64,000 bases of DNA from Bog-257 sp963805985 (GTDB lineage Bacteria; Acidobacteriota; Terriglobia; Terriglobales; Acidobacteriaceae), in contig CAWDWG010000009.1 in NCBI GenBank assembly GCA_963805985.1, positions 124,001 to 188,000 on the forward strand. The letters are read 5' to 3'. Below are positions 41,414 through 49,316 of the stretch, in pieces. Numbering within the stretch: position 1 is the first letter of the stretch; each line of letters begins with the position of its first letter. A model generated the notes under the pieces. It saw only the letters and a program-made list of their open reading frames with translations, did no database searches and was not told the origin of the DNA. The position numbers were made by a program, and so were the translations under genes.

Positions 41414-41676
41414 AGCCGTGGCAGATTGTCTTCACCAAACAAGCGCAGAAGGATGCTCGTCGACTTGCTGCCGGCGGTCTGCGTCCGAAAGCTGAGCAGC
41501 TGCTCGCGCTGCTGGCGGAAGATCCTTTCCAGAAACCTCCGCCCTTCGAGAAGCTTCTTGGTGATCTCAGTGGCGCTTATTCCCGGCGCATCAACATTCA
41601 ACATCGGCTGGTCTATCAAGTGCTCGAAGAGCGGCACATCGTCAAAGTGCTGCGTATGTGGACGCACTACGAATAG
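41410..41676 (+). CDS. YoeB-family mRNA interferase toxin
   Basis: 88 residues from GTG 41410. WQIVFTKQAQKDARRLAAGGL, PFEKLLGDLSGAYSRRINIQHRLVYQV and the terminal MWTHYE match Txe/YoeB; the His-Tyr end corresponds to the catalytic HY of E. coli YoeB. Expected to cleave mRNA on the ribosome. Coupled to its antitoxin by a GTGA overlap. Confidence 0.92.
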   Translation: MKPWQIVFTKQAQKDARRLAAGGLRPKAEQLLALLAEDPFQKPPPFEKLLGDLSGAYSRRINIQHRLVYQVLEERHIVKVLRMWTHYE

Positions 41677-41743
41677 CAGCGGCCGAGATCAAGCAGGATT
41701 TCCTTGCCACGCGTTACCATTGCTGATTAAGAGGAGTGTTCCC

Positions 41744-42877
41744 ATGGGCAGTCGAGCTTCTTCGCCTCTCTCGCGCAGATCGTTTCTGCAAGCTTCCACG
41801 ATGGCCTCGGCGGCGCTTGCGATGCGCATCGTCAGCGAGCCCATGCTCGCCCTTGCCGCTGAGCCCGACCATCCGCGCGACTCGATCTTCATCAATGCGA
41901 ACGAGAATCCGCTGGGCCCGTGCGCCGCGGCTCGTGCGGCGGTAGTGGACGTGACGCCGCGAAGCGGGCGCTACCTGAACGAGGCGACGAAGGAACTGGC
42001 GGCGCTGTTTGCAAGCAGCGTGGGCGTCAGCAGCGACGAGGTTGCGATCTATCCGGGATCGACTCCTCCGCTGACCTTCACGGTGCGGGCATTCTGTTCG
42101 CCGCAGGCCAGCTTCGTCACTGCCGATCCGGGCTTTGAAGGAGGATGGTTTGCCGCCGACCGCGCGGGCGCCCGCGTGGTCAAGGTGCCGCTCACCAAGA
42201 CTTACGCGCACGACGTGAAAGCCATGCTGGCCGCGGGTCCCGACGCCGGCGTGTTTTACATCTGCCAGCCCAACAATCCCACGGGCACGCTGACCAGCGC
42301 CGCCGACATCGAGTATCTGGTGGAGCACAAGCCGAAGAACTCGATCGTGCTGGTGGATGAGGCCTACATCCACTTCTGCGATGCGCCCGCGTCGATCGCC
42401 CTGGTGAAGGCGGGCAAAGATGTGGTGGTGCTGCGCACGTTCTCGAAACTTTACGGCATGGCCGGATTGCGCTGCGGGTTTGCCATCGCGCGCGCCGATC
42501 TGCTGGACAAGCTCTACAACTATGGCGGCTACAACTTTATGCCGGTGACGGCGGTGGCCGCGGCCTCGGCCAGCTTGCAGGATTCGGCGCTGGTGGCTGA
42601 ACGCAAGCGCATCAACACGCAGGTCCGCACCGCAACCTTCGAGTGGCTGGACCGCAACGGGTATTCCTACATTCCCTCGGTTTCGAATTGCTTTCTGCTG
42701 GAGACGAAACATCCGGCGAAGGAAGTGATTGCCGCCATGGCGCAGCAGAACGTGGTCATCGGGCGGGCATGGCCGTCGATGCCGACCTACGCCCGCATCA
42801 CCATCGGCACGGGCGCCGAGATGGAGCAATTCCAAGCGGCGTTCCAGAAGGTGATGAAGGGCAGCGTTAGCGGGTAG
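41744..42877 (+). CDS. Tat-exported histidinol-phosphate-aminotransferase-like PLP enzyme
   Basis: 377 residues. The N-terminus has a twin-arginine signal (SRRSFLQASTMASAALAM). The mature enzyme is a class I/II aminotransferase: NANENPLGPCAAARAAV, CQPNNPTGTLTSAADI, VLVDEAYIHFCD, PLP-Lys in TFSKLYGMAGLRCGFA, and YARITIGTGAEMEQFQ near the end, all HisC-like. Export of a histidinol-phosphate aminotransferase is unexpected, so the substrate is probably extracytoplasmic and unrelated to histidine synthesis. GAGGAG precedes ATG 41744. Confidence 0.85.
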   Translation: MGSRASSPLSRRSFLQASTMASAALAMRIVSEPMLALAAEPDHPRDSIFINANENPLGPCAAARAAVVDVTPRSGRYLNEATKELAALFASSVGVSSDEVAIYPGSTPPLTFTVRAFCSPQASFVTADPGFEGGWFAADRAGARVVKVPLTKTYAHDVKAMLAAGPDAGVFYICQPNNPTGTLTSAADIEYLVEHKPKNSIVLVDEAYIHFCDAPASIALVKAGKDVVVLRTFSKLYGMAGLRCGFAIARADLLDKLYNYGGYNFMPVTAVAAASASLQDSALVAERKRINTQVRTATFEWLDRNGYSYIPSVSNCFLLETKHPAKEVIAAMAQQNVVIGRAWPSMPTYARITIGTGAEMEQFQAAFQKVMKGSVSG

Positions 42878-42900
42878 CCGCTTCCCGGGCGGGTGGCCCG

Positions 42901-43015
42901 GGTAAATGATTCGGGTGCCGGGTGCCCCGTTCAAGCGAAGCTTGGGCGGGTCTTTTTCGTTATGCCAACCAAAATCCCCACTCAAGGCCAAACGACGGCC
43001 TTGAATGGGGCACCC
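42901..43015 (+). repeat. direct-repeat element, left copy
   Basis: From GGTAAATGATTCGGGTGCC to GGCCTTGAATGGGGCACCC. The 95 bp from 42921 match 46552-46646 at all but about four positions. It contains a hairpin CCCCACTCAAGGCC / GGCCTTGAATGGGG and the phrase GTCTTTTTCGTTATGCCAAC. Lies just upstream of the XRE-like gene. Confidence 0.85.
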
Positions 43016-43160
43016 GCCGCGATGGAAGTTGATCAGACCTTCCTTCGTCCTTTAGTAACCTACCTGTCCGAGGTTTCCAACGTGCGTTCGCGAGCGGTGT
43101 ATCATTAGTGGTACATGCGGAGGACGGGCTGGCGAGACGAAAAATGAAGGAAGTGATGGC

Positions 43161-43448
43161 ATGAGGAAAAAGAATCCCCACGTGGGCTCTTCGCTGGATG
43201 ACTTCTTGAAAGAAGAAGGCGTCGTGGAGCAGACCCGCGCTGCGGCGCTGAAGGAAGTGATTGCGTGGCAGGTGCAGCGGGCGATGACGAAGAAGAAGAT
43301 CAGCAAGGTGGAAATGGCGCGACGCATGAATACCAGCCGCGCGGCGCTCGACCGTCTCCTGGATCCCGGCAATGCCTCCGTGACACTGCAGACGTTGTGC
43401 CGGGCGGCCCATGCCATCGGACGGGATCTGCGGGTTGAGTTGGTGTGA
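43161..43448 (+). CDS. XRE-family antitoxin-like HTH protein
   Basis: 95 residues. A charged N-terminus (SLDDFLKEEGVVEQTRAAALKEVIAWQVQRAM) precedes the HTH: KKKISKVEMARRMNTSRAALDRLLDPGNASVTLQTLCRAAHAIGRDL. The length and style match HigA-type antitoxins, normally beside a RelE/HigB-like toxin. None is present; the 280 bases upstream are occupied by the direct-repeat element. A decayed copy of the same gene lies at 44292-44500. Confidence 0.85.
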   Translation: MRKKNPHVGSSLDDFLKEEGVVEQTRAAALKEVIAWQVQRAMTKKKISKVEMARRMNTSRAALDRLLDPGNASVTLQTLCRAAHAIGRDLRVELV

Positions 43449-43666
43449 ATGTCGATCGTTCTTGCCCAGGTCTCGAAAAGCGCGCGACCCGGGCATCCGG
43501 TAGGTCAGTTGATTTCAAGGGACGAGCCCGAAAGGCAGAAGAGTAATTAGCCCAGGGCGGGAGCCCTGGGTAGGATGACCTTTTAAGTCTTCGAGCCGGC
43601 TTCAGCCGGCGACACAATTCATGTCCCACTCGAAAACCGCGTATGAGTGGGAATCCATCCTCTTGA

Positions 43667-43695
43667 TTGTCTGATAAATTCCTAACGGTTATACT
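43667..43695 (+). promoter_or_regulatory. promoter of the MazEF module, predicted leaderless
   Basis: TTGTCT (43667-43672), 17-bp spacer, TATACT (43690-43695). The start ATG is at 43702, seven bases after the -10 box, so transcription would begin at the start codon. No ribosome site is visible. Confidence 0.6.
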
Positions 43696-43701
43696 TTTGG
43701 T

Positions 43702-43938
43702 ATGAAAATCGCTGTCTCCATTCCCGACGAGGTTTTTGAGCGGGCCGAGCGGCTGGCACGCCGTACCCGACGCTCGCGCAGCCGGCTCTATGGGGATGCG
43801 CTGCAGGAGTATCTGGCGCACCACTCGCCCGATGAGGTGACGGAAGCTGTAAACCGGGCCTGCGACGAGCTCGGCGACACCCGAGAGCCATTTACCGCAT
43901 TAGCGGCGCAGCGCGCGCTCGCGCGGACGGAATGGTGA
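43702..43938 (+). CDS. ribbon-helix-helix antitoxin (MazE-like)
   Basis: 78 residues. MKIAVSIPDEVFERAERLARRTRRSRSRLYGDALQEYLAHHSPDE is a ribbon-helix-helix DNA-binding domain, followed by an acidic tail (NRACDELGDTREPFTAL). It overlaps the MazF toxin gene by seven bases, the standard arrangement. Confidence 0.9.
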   Translation: MKIAVSIPDEVFERAERLARRTRRSRSRLYGDALQEYLAHHSPDEVTEAVNRACDELGDTREPFTALAAQRALARTEW

Positions 43939-44282
43939 TCGCGCAGGGCGAAATCTGGTGGGCGGAACTGGGTCAGCCGCGAGGTTCGGCTCCGGCTTTC
44001 CGCAGGCCTGTGGTGGTGGTGCAATCGGATTCCTTGAATCGCGGAAAGCTCGCGACCGTCATCTGCGTCCCGCTCACCAGCAACGTAAAGTGGGCGCTGA
44101 TGCCGGGCAACGTTCATCTCCCGGCACGCGTGACCGGACTGGCGAAAAACTCCGTCGCCAATGTCTCGCAGATTGTGACCGTCGACAAGAGTCAGCTGAC
44201 GAAGCGCGTCGGCCGCCTGCCCGCCGCCAAGATGGAGCTGATTTTTTCCGGAATCGATGTGGTGCTGGCGAGACGGGGATGA
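43932..44282 (+). CDS. MazF/PemK-family mRNA interferase
   Basis: 116 residues. IAQGEIWWAELGQPRGSAPAFRRPVVVVQSDSLN, TVICVPLTSNVKWALMPGNV and VANVSQIVTVDKSQLTKRVGRLP are the conserved MazF blocks. Expected to cleave specific mRNA sequences. Cleavage specificity cannot be predicted. Confidence 0.93.
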   Translation: MVIAQGEIWWAELGQPRGSAPAFRRPVVVVQSDSLNRGKLATVICVPLTSNVKWALMPGNVHLPARVTGLAKNSVANVSQIVTVDKSQLTKRVGRLPAAKMELIFSGIDVVLARRG

Positions 44283-44291
44283 GGGAGTGGC

Positions 44292-44500
44292 ATGAAGGAA
44301 AAGAATCCCTAGATTGGTTCTTCGGTGGATGACTTTCTGAAAGAAGAAGAGGTTGTGGAACAGACGCCCGCTGGAGCGTTGAAGGAGGTAATTGCGTGGC
44401 GGGTTCAGCAAGCGATGAAGAAAAAGAAGGTCACCAAGGTGGAGATGGCGCGACGCGTGAAGACCAGTCGCGCTCAGAGGGACAGACCTCGCAACGTTTA
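44292..44500 (+). pseudogene. decayed, truncated copy of the XRE antitoxin-like gene
   Basis: Translates as MKEKNP-stop-IGSSVDDFLKEEEVVEQ, then ALKEVIAWRVQQAMKKKKVTK and VEMARRVKTSRAQRD. It parallels the intact gene at 43161 until the middle of the HTH and then diverges after the Thr-Ser-Arg-Ala codons (about 44475). A TAG at codon 7 kills it. The following long gene overlaps its 3' end in another frame, so the break marks an insertion or recombination joint. Confidence 0.85.
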
Positions 44501-46324
44501 ACCCTTCCTTTGGAGGCTTTTGCCACCTGTGATTTTGAGGCACCTATCGCCGAGCTCAAATGTATTGAATCTTACGGGATAGCCTCGGCGTATCAGAAAG
44601 CCGCAACAGACGCCAAGAATAAAGGACGAGATGGCGACGCCGAGATATTCATGCTTCTGGGCGACATTTGCGGCATGCACCTAAGGCCTGAAGACCGGGC
44701 CAACGTCTGGGGACCTGGGGCGCATCTGCCGGGCCGGCGCCCGGCACATCCCACGGATTTCAGAGGCGAACAGTCGAAAGTTTTTCTCGAATTACTGGGC
44801 CGCGTCCAGAACCCTATCCTAAGGTCGCGTTTGGCGGACGTTGTTTGGACGAACAACCGGGCGGAAACAAAAGCCGCGATTCATGCCATAAGCGCCTATT
44901 CCGATTGTGTCGAAGGCCTTTTGGCTGGCACGTATGTTGCCGCCTTTCCGAGGCATGGCCTTTCGTCCCTCGATGCCGGCAGGTTTGTGCAGCGAGGGCT
45001 GCAGATCGCCCATGCCACCTCAAGAAAAGGCAGGCTGCCCGACAATATCACTAGCGCGGCAAAGAATTTGTACGGACGCGCCAAGACTGAAGCCGCCTTT
45101 TTTGTGTTCAGAAGCATTGCCGAGCTTGGGCTGTATTACGAACTCCTTGATCCGGCGAAGGTTGCAGCAGACGTAGAAGCCGTCGCAGCCACAGCTAACT
45201 CGGACTCATATCCCATCGCGGTGAAAGCGGTGCTTGACTTCGGCGCCAGCCTCTATGCAAAACTGCAAAACGAAGAGGGGGTGCGGCGGTGCCAGATGGG
45301 AGCTGTCGATCAGCTTCTTGCTATGAGATCGCGCGTGAGCTCCGCAGGAGCACAAGCGCACTGGGTAATGGAAGCCCTTCAATTGCTGGGGCACGTAAAG
45401 GGTGTCGAAGACAAAGAAAGGGAACTGGAAGAGGAGTTGCGTCGCCTGCAAAAGGCATCTGTGCGCGAGATGAAGTCGATCCCCATCGACTTAGTGAGCG
45501 ATGAAGAGAAGAGCGTGATTCTGCAAGCATTCGGAGACGTTGACCTGTCGACGGCCTTATTCAATTTCTCGTTATTAGGATCCGCTCGGTTGGTCGGGGA
45601 TCTGCGGCAGGAAGCATTGCAAACGCTAAGAACTAGTCCGATCGTATCGATGCTGGGCGCTGGATATATCGATGGCGAAGGAAGGACGATTAAGAACACG
45701 CCCGGTGCCGATGGCCAAACTGAGCCAGACGAAGATTGGTTTCGTGCGACGATCAACACGTCGGAATCGCTTCGTAGGGGATATACCGTTGCCAACCGCA
45801 TCGAACCGGCGCGTCAAACCATAGCGCAACGGTTCACAATCAGCGAAGTCAGCATCGCGCCGATTGTCGGATGCTCGTTCTTGGTTCCACAATCCCATCG
45901 GCCAATCGTGGCATTAGGCATCGCCAGGTTCTTCCAGGGCGACTTTATGTCCGCGACTTACCTTCTGCTCCCACAAATAGAGCCCTGCCTGCGCCACATT
46001 CTCAAACTCAATGGATACGATCCGAGCAAGCGCTTCGCGGATTCCACGGAGGAAGATTTGTCCCTGAGCGGCTTAATCGACCGGATGCGAGCTGAACTGG
46101 GGAGCATCCTTACGCAGCCGATCCTAAGCGAAATAGAGTTGCTGTTCGACAAGCGTCCTGGTCCTGCCTTGCGCCACGAGATGGCCCACGGACAGATCGG
46201 AGCAGCGGCGTGCTTCCATCCCGACATTATCTACGCCTGCTGGCTGATTTACCGTCTGTGCTGCCTCCCTCTTTTGGCAGACTGGGAGAGGGTTATCAAG
46301 CCAGCTTTGCTGAAGTCGGTATAA
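44396..46324 (+). CDS. DUF7380/DUF4209-like protein with HEPN-like RxxxxH motif
   Basis: The open frame runs 642 residues from GTG 44396, but its first ~35 residues are an out-of-frame reading of the decayed XRE gene. The true start is probably near TTG 44512 (LEAFATCDFEAPIAELK). The helical N-terminal part resembles DUF7380 (AFATCDFEAPIAELKCIESYGIASAYQKAA) and the C-terminal part DUF4209 (LNGYDPSKRF ... RHEMAHGQIGAAACFHPDIIYACWLIYRL). RHEMAH fits the Rx4H motif of HEPN ribonucleases. Lower GC and different codon use than flanking genes point to transfer. Family assignment is from memory; RNase activity and a defence role are inference. Confidence 0.6.
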   Translation: MAGSASDEEKEGHQGGDGATREDQSRSEGQTSQRLTLPLEAFATCDFEAPIAELKCIESYGIASAYQKAATDAKNKGRDGDAEIFMLLGDICGMHLRPEDRANVWGPGAHLPGRRPAHPTDFRGEQSKVFLELLGRVQNPILRSRLADVVWTNNRAETKAAIHAISAYSDCVEGLLAGTYVAAFPRHGLSSLDAGRFVQRGLQIAHATSRKGRLPDNITSAAKNLYGRAKTEAAFFVFRSIAELGLYYELLDPAKVAADVEAVAATANSDSYPIAVKAVLDFGASLYAKLQNEEGVRRCQMGAVDQLLAMRSRVSSAGAQAHWVMEALQLLGHVKGVEDKERELEEELRRLQKASVREMKSIPIDLVSDEEKSVILQAFGDVDLSTALFNFSLLGSARLVGDLRQEALQTLRTSPIVSMLGAGYIDGEGRTIKNTPGADGQTEPDEDWFRATINTSESLRRGYTVANRIEPARQTIAQRFTISEVSIAPIVGCSFLVPQSHRPIVALGIARFFQGDFMSATYLLLPQIEPCLRHILKLNGYDPSKRFADSTEEDLSLSGLIDRMRAELGSILTQPILSEIELLFDKRPGPALRHEMAHGQIGAAACFHPDIIYACWLIYRLCCLPLLADWERVIKPALLKSV

Positions 46325-46538
46325 AGGTTGAAAAAGCGTCTGGTCCCTAGATTCGGCCCTCGTTTGGTCTCAACCTCGGAGTCTGGCAATAGGGAGCGAG
46401 CCATCTGCCGTCCCTGAGGGGACTCGGATTCTCTTGATTACGCTACCCAGCGTTGAAACGCTGGGCTAAGTTATGCCATCCCACGTTGTGGGACTTGCAA
46501 ACTCTCGGCCTTTCACTCACAAGCGTGCGAGTGGCCTA

Positions 46539-46646
46539 GGTAAATGGCTCGGGTGCCCCGTCCAAGCGAAGCTTGAGCGGGTCTTTTTCGTTATGCCAAC
46601 CAAAATCCCCACTCAAGGCCAACAGACGGCCTTGAATGGGGCACCC
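46539..46646 (+). repeat. direct-repeat element, right copy
   Basis: From GGTAAATGGCTCGGGTGCC to GGCCTTGAATGGGGCACCC. Same orientation and nearly the same sequence as 42901-43015. Together they bracket about 3.5 kb holding the XRE-like, MazEF, pseudo-XRE and HEPN-like genes. Confidence 0.85.
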
Positions 46647-46794
46647 AAATCCATGGCAAGTTTGGTGTTATCACACGCAGATTCGTGTTCTAACACGTAT
46701 GTCGGCGATCTTGGTTACCTGGGAGGAGGGCCTTAGTTACGAAAGTCCTACGGCCTAAATAGCAGATTCGAAAGATAGTTGCGGGCGCGGAAAA

Positions 46795-46810
46795 TGTTCC
46801 ACGAGGAACA
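46795..46810. promoter_or_regulatory. parS-like palindrome
   Basis: TGTTCCACGAGGAACA differs at one central base from the ParB-binding parS sequence TGTTCCACGTGGAACA. Located beyond the 3' end of mrp. No parA/parB pair is in the window. Confidence 0.4.
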
Positions 46811-46820
46811 ATTGAAAAAC

Positions 46821-46850
46821 AGTGGTCGGTTGCCGGTTGTCAGTTGTCAG
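46821..46850. repeat. heptamer array downstream of mrp
   Basis: GTCGGTT GCCGGTT GTCAGTT GTCAG. The array at 48422-48454 is of the reverse-complement type, so the two form an inverted pair around mrp and the small lipoprotein gene. Confidence 0.75.
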
Positions 46851-46901
46851 AAAACGAAAATCCGGCGAAGCTCGATCGTCCGCCGGCGTAGTGAATCTCG
46901 A

Positions 46902-47765
46902 TTACGCACCGGCTAGCGAATCTCGATCACGCTGCCGCCGTCCGCTGCCTGCAGCTTCTTTGGTGCGCTCGATGACGCGATGAGTAAATGCGAAGATCGA
47001 TTTCGCGTGCGGTGACTGATCGCCTTCGAGCACGATGGGATGGCCGCCATCGCCGCCCTTGCGGATCTCGGGGTCGAGCTCGATCGATCCCAGAAACGGC
47101 ACGCTGAACTGCTGCGCGGTGCGCTGGCCGCCGCCTTTGGAGAAGATGTCGATCTCCTCATGGCAATGCGGGCAGACGAAGAAGCTCATGTTCTCGACGA
47201 TGCCGAGGATGTCGACCTTCACCTGCTTGAACATCTCGATGGCTTTGCGCGCGTCCTGCAGCGAGACATCGCTCGGCGTGGTGACGACGACCGCGCCGGT
47301 CAGCGGCACCGTCTGCACCAGCGAGATGACGACGTCGCCGGTGCCGGGCGGCAGATCGACCACGAGATAGTCGAGCACGCCCCACTCCACCTGGCCGAGG
47401 AACTGCTTGATGATGGAGTGCAGCATCGGCCCGCGCCACACCAGCGGCTTGTCGCCGGGCGAGAGGAAGCCGACCGAGATAACCTTCATGCCGTAACGTT
47501 CCGGCGGGATGATGCGGTTCTCGCCGGCCACCGCGGGCGGCTCGCTGGAGCCCAGCATCAGCGGAACGTTAGGCCCGTAGACGTCGGCGTCGAGCAGCCC
47601 GACCTTGTTGCCCATGCGCGCCAGCGCGATGGCGAGATTGACGGCCAGCGTAGTTTTGCCGACGCCGCCTTTGCCTGATCCGACGGCGATGATGCTGTTG
47701 ACCCCCGGCAGCGGTTGCGGTTCCTGCGACTGCCCGGGCATGTGCGAATGCGAATGAGAGCTCAC
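46902..47765 (-). CDS. mrp: Mrp/ApbC-type iron-sulfur cluster carrier ATPase
   Basis: About 287 residues. Deviant Walker A GSGKGGVGKTTLAVNLA, LLDADVYGPNVPLMLG, VDLPPGTGDVVISL and the cluster-binding CxxC in FVCPHCHEEIDIF identify a Mrp/NBP35 scaffold without the N-terminal DUF59 domain. GTG 47765 is chosen because AGGA precedes it; ATG 47741 is the alternative. The start has a His-rich stretch (SSHSHSHMPG). The terminal residues GSGRRQRDRDSLAGA look shifted: an adjacent frame would end AADGGSVIEIR, so a frameshift near 46950 is possible. Confidence 0.9.
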   Translation of the reverse strand: MSSHSHSHMPGQSQEPQPLPGVNSIIAVGSGKGGVGKTTLAVNLAIALARMGNKVGLLDADVYGPNVPLMLGSSEPPAVAGENRIIPPERYGMKVISVGFLSPGDKPLVWRGPMLHSIIKQFLGQVEWGVLDYLVVDLPPGTGDVVISLVQTVPLTGAVVVTTPSDVSLQDARKAIEMFKQVKVDILGIVENMSFFVCPHCHEEIDIFSKGGGQRTAQQFSVPFLGSIELDPEIRKGGDGGHPIVLEGDQSPHAKSIFAFTHRVIERTKEAAGSGRRQRDRDSLAGA

Positions 47766-47923
47766 GTGAGTTGTCCTGATGAGATCAAGATGATGGGCGC
47801 AAACCTTGATTATAGCGCGCAGCCGCCAATCACTCGTGCGCCATCTCTGACACCAAGTCGCAATGCGAATTAATCCCCGCAAGTTCCGCCGCCGCCCGCG
47901 TTCTAGCGACAGAGGTGAGAACG

Positions 47924-48049
47924 ATGCACCGCTTTCTCTCAGCCACCATCAGTGCGCTCTTGATCGCATTCAGCTTGATCGCTTGCAGCGACAATCCCTT
48001 TCCGCCAACGGTGAAGGCGCAGACCACGAACTACGCTCCCCGAGGCTGA
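47924..48049 (+). CDS. tiny lipoprotein (41 residues)
   Basis: MHRFLSATISALLIAFSLIA followed by CSDNPFPPTVKAQ: a lipoprotein signal with a lipobox ending at Cys21 and a 20-residue mature tail. AGAGGTGAG is a good ribosome site six bases upstream. Divergent from mrp. Similar entericidin-like peptides exist, but no homology is claimed. Confidence 0.5.
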   Translation: MHRFLSATISALLIAFSLIACSDNPFPPTVKAQTTNYAPRG

Positions 48050-48542
48050 AAGGGGCGTGGCGGATCGCGCCATGAGGTGTGCAGCGAAGCATCTCGGTAG
48101 CGCCGGCCTCCAGGCCGGCTGTCCTGGCGGCGTCCCCGCCGCCAGCGAACGCTCCGTGTCAGGGCACGACTTCGCAGGCTGCTGCAAACGTGGTCCCGCA
48201 AGCGCTTTGTAACAGGGCACGACTTCAGTCCCTTCTCAGCTGTCATCCCGACCGAGGACTTCAGTCCGACCGAGGGATCTGCGGTTCGAGCCGCGGAGCA
48301 GCGACAGGTTTCTCACGCAGACACTTCAGTCGTGCCGATAGTTCGTTTACTTTTCATCCGAGCCGGCTTCAGCCGCCGGTACAGGACCGGCGAAGGATCT
48401 GCGGTCCGCATCGAGCGCCATGAACCGACGGCCGACGGCTGACGGCTGACAGCCGCCTCCTTTACACTTCGTTACACACCCGCTGCGACAAACGTCCGCG
48501 CTAATTCGTATGTTCCAATAGGACCTTGCTCCCCGAAGCTAC
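48050..48542. repeat. gene-free gap with mosaic repeats
   Basis: Holds GCCGGCCTCCAGGCCGGC near 48101; a shortened MITE-like mosaic at 48216-48336 (ends GGCACGACTTCAGTC and CTCACGCAGACACTTCAGTC) whose centre is the TGTCATCCCGACCGAGGACT element (48241-48296); and a heptamer array GACGGCC GACGGCT GACGGCT GACAGCC at 48422-48454. About 90 bases of promoter region for the ABC operon follow. Confidence 0.75.
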
Positions 48543-49316
48543 ATGTCAGCATCGAATCGAATACCAATGAATTCCACCGAAGCTGTGCGCGCCGACAACG
48601 TCTGCCGCCACTACACCATGGGCAACAGCGTCATCCGCGCCGTTGACGGAATCTCGCTGACCATCGGTCGCGGCGAGTTCGTCGCGCTTCTCGGCCAATC
48701 CGGATCCGGCAAATCGACGCTGCTCAACCTGCTCGCCGGTCTCGATCGACCAACTTCCGGCTCCGTCATCGTGCAGGGGCGCGATCTCGCGAAGATGTCG
48801 TCCGAGGACCTCGCGCGCTATCGCCGCAACGATGTCGGCATGGTCTTCCAGTCCTTCCACCTCATCCCGGCGATGACCATCACGGAGAACGTTGAGCTGC
48901 CTATGCGCTTCGCCGAAGTTGATCGAGCCGAGCGCGCGCAACGCGTCCGCGAATCGCTGGAGCGCGTCGGCCTCGGCAAGCGTCTCGACCATCGTCCGTC
49001 GGAGCTCTCTGGCGGCGAGCAGCAGCGTGTTTCGCTGGCCCGCGCGCTCGCCAATCGCCCGTCCATCCTGCTGGCCGACGAGCCTACCGGCAATCTCGAC
49101 AGCCGCACCGGCGAAGACATCCTCAACCTCATTCGCGACGTGAGCCTCTCGCTGGGCATGACCGTCGTCATGGTCACGCACGAGCGTGCTCTGGCCGAGC
49201 GCTTCGCGCAGCGGCTTATCTTCCTCGCCGATGGCAAGCTGATTCCCGAAAGCACTCCGGAACCTCCGGCAGCTCCGGGGTTTGGAAGAACTGGTGCAGA
49301 GGAGGCGCGGGCATGA
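48543..49316 (+). CDS. ABC transporter ATP-binding protein (LolD/MacB type)
   Basis: 257 residues. Walker A LLGQSGSGKSTLLNLLAG, Q loop MVFQSFHLIPAMTI, signature ELSGGEQQRVSLARAL, Walker B ILLADEPTGNLDS, His switch VMVTHE. This class powers LolCDE/MacB-type mechanotransmission rather than import. It overlaps its permease gene by four bases (ATGA). The C-terminal tail (PEPPAAPGFGRTGAEEARA) is non-conserved. Confidence 0.93.
   Translation: MSASNRIPMNSTEAVRADNVCRHYTMGNSVIRAVDGISLTIGRGEFVALLGQSGSGKSTLLNLLAGLDRPTSGSVIVQGRDLAKMSSEDLARYRRNDVGMVFQSFHLIPAMTITENVELPMRFAEVDRAERAQRVRESLERVGLGKRLDHRPSELSGGEQQRVSLARALANRPSILLADEPTGNLDSRTGEDILNLIRDVSLSLGMTVVMVTHERALAERFAQRLIFLADGKLIPESTPEPPAAPGFGRTGAEEARA

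Larger units (their letters stand above)
46325..46901. repeat. gene-free island boundary with several repeats
   Basis: No gene. It contains CCCAGCGTTGAAACGCTGGG at 46446-46465, TCCCACGTTGTGGGA near 46480, the right direct-repeat copy (46539-46646), a parS-like palindrome (46795-46810) and a heptamer array (46821-46850). Confidence 0.75.

Noticed and set aside
41714..42991. 425-residue minus-strand open frame over the aminotransferase and the direct repeat
   Set aside because: Shadow of a clear PLP enzyme; its start lies in the repeat element.
46902..47765. Mrp considered as a ParA partner for the parS-like site
   Set aside because: The CxxC cluster motif and overall sequence are those of an iron-sulfur carrier, not a chromosome-partition ATPase, and no parB is present.
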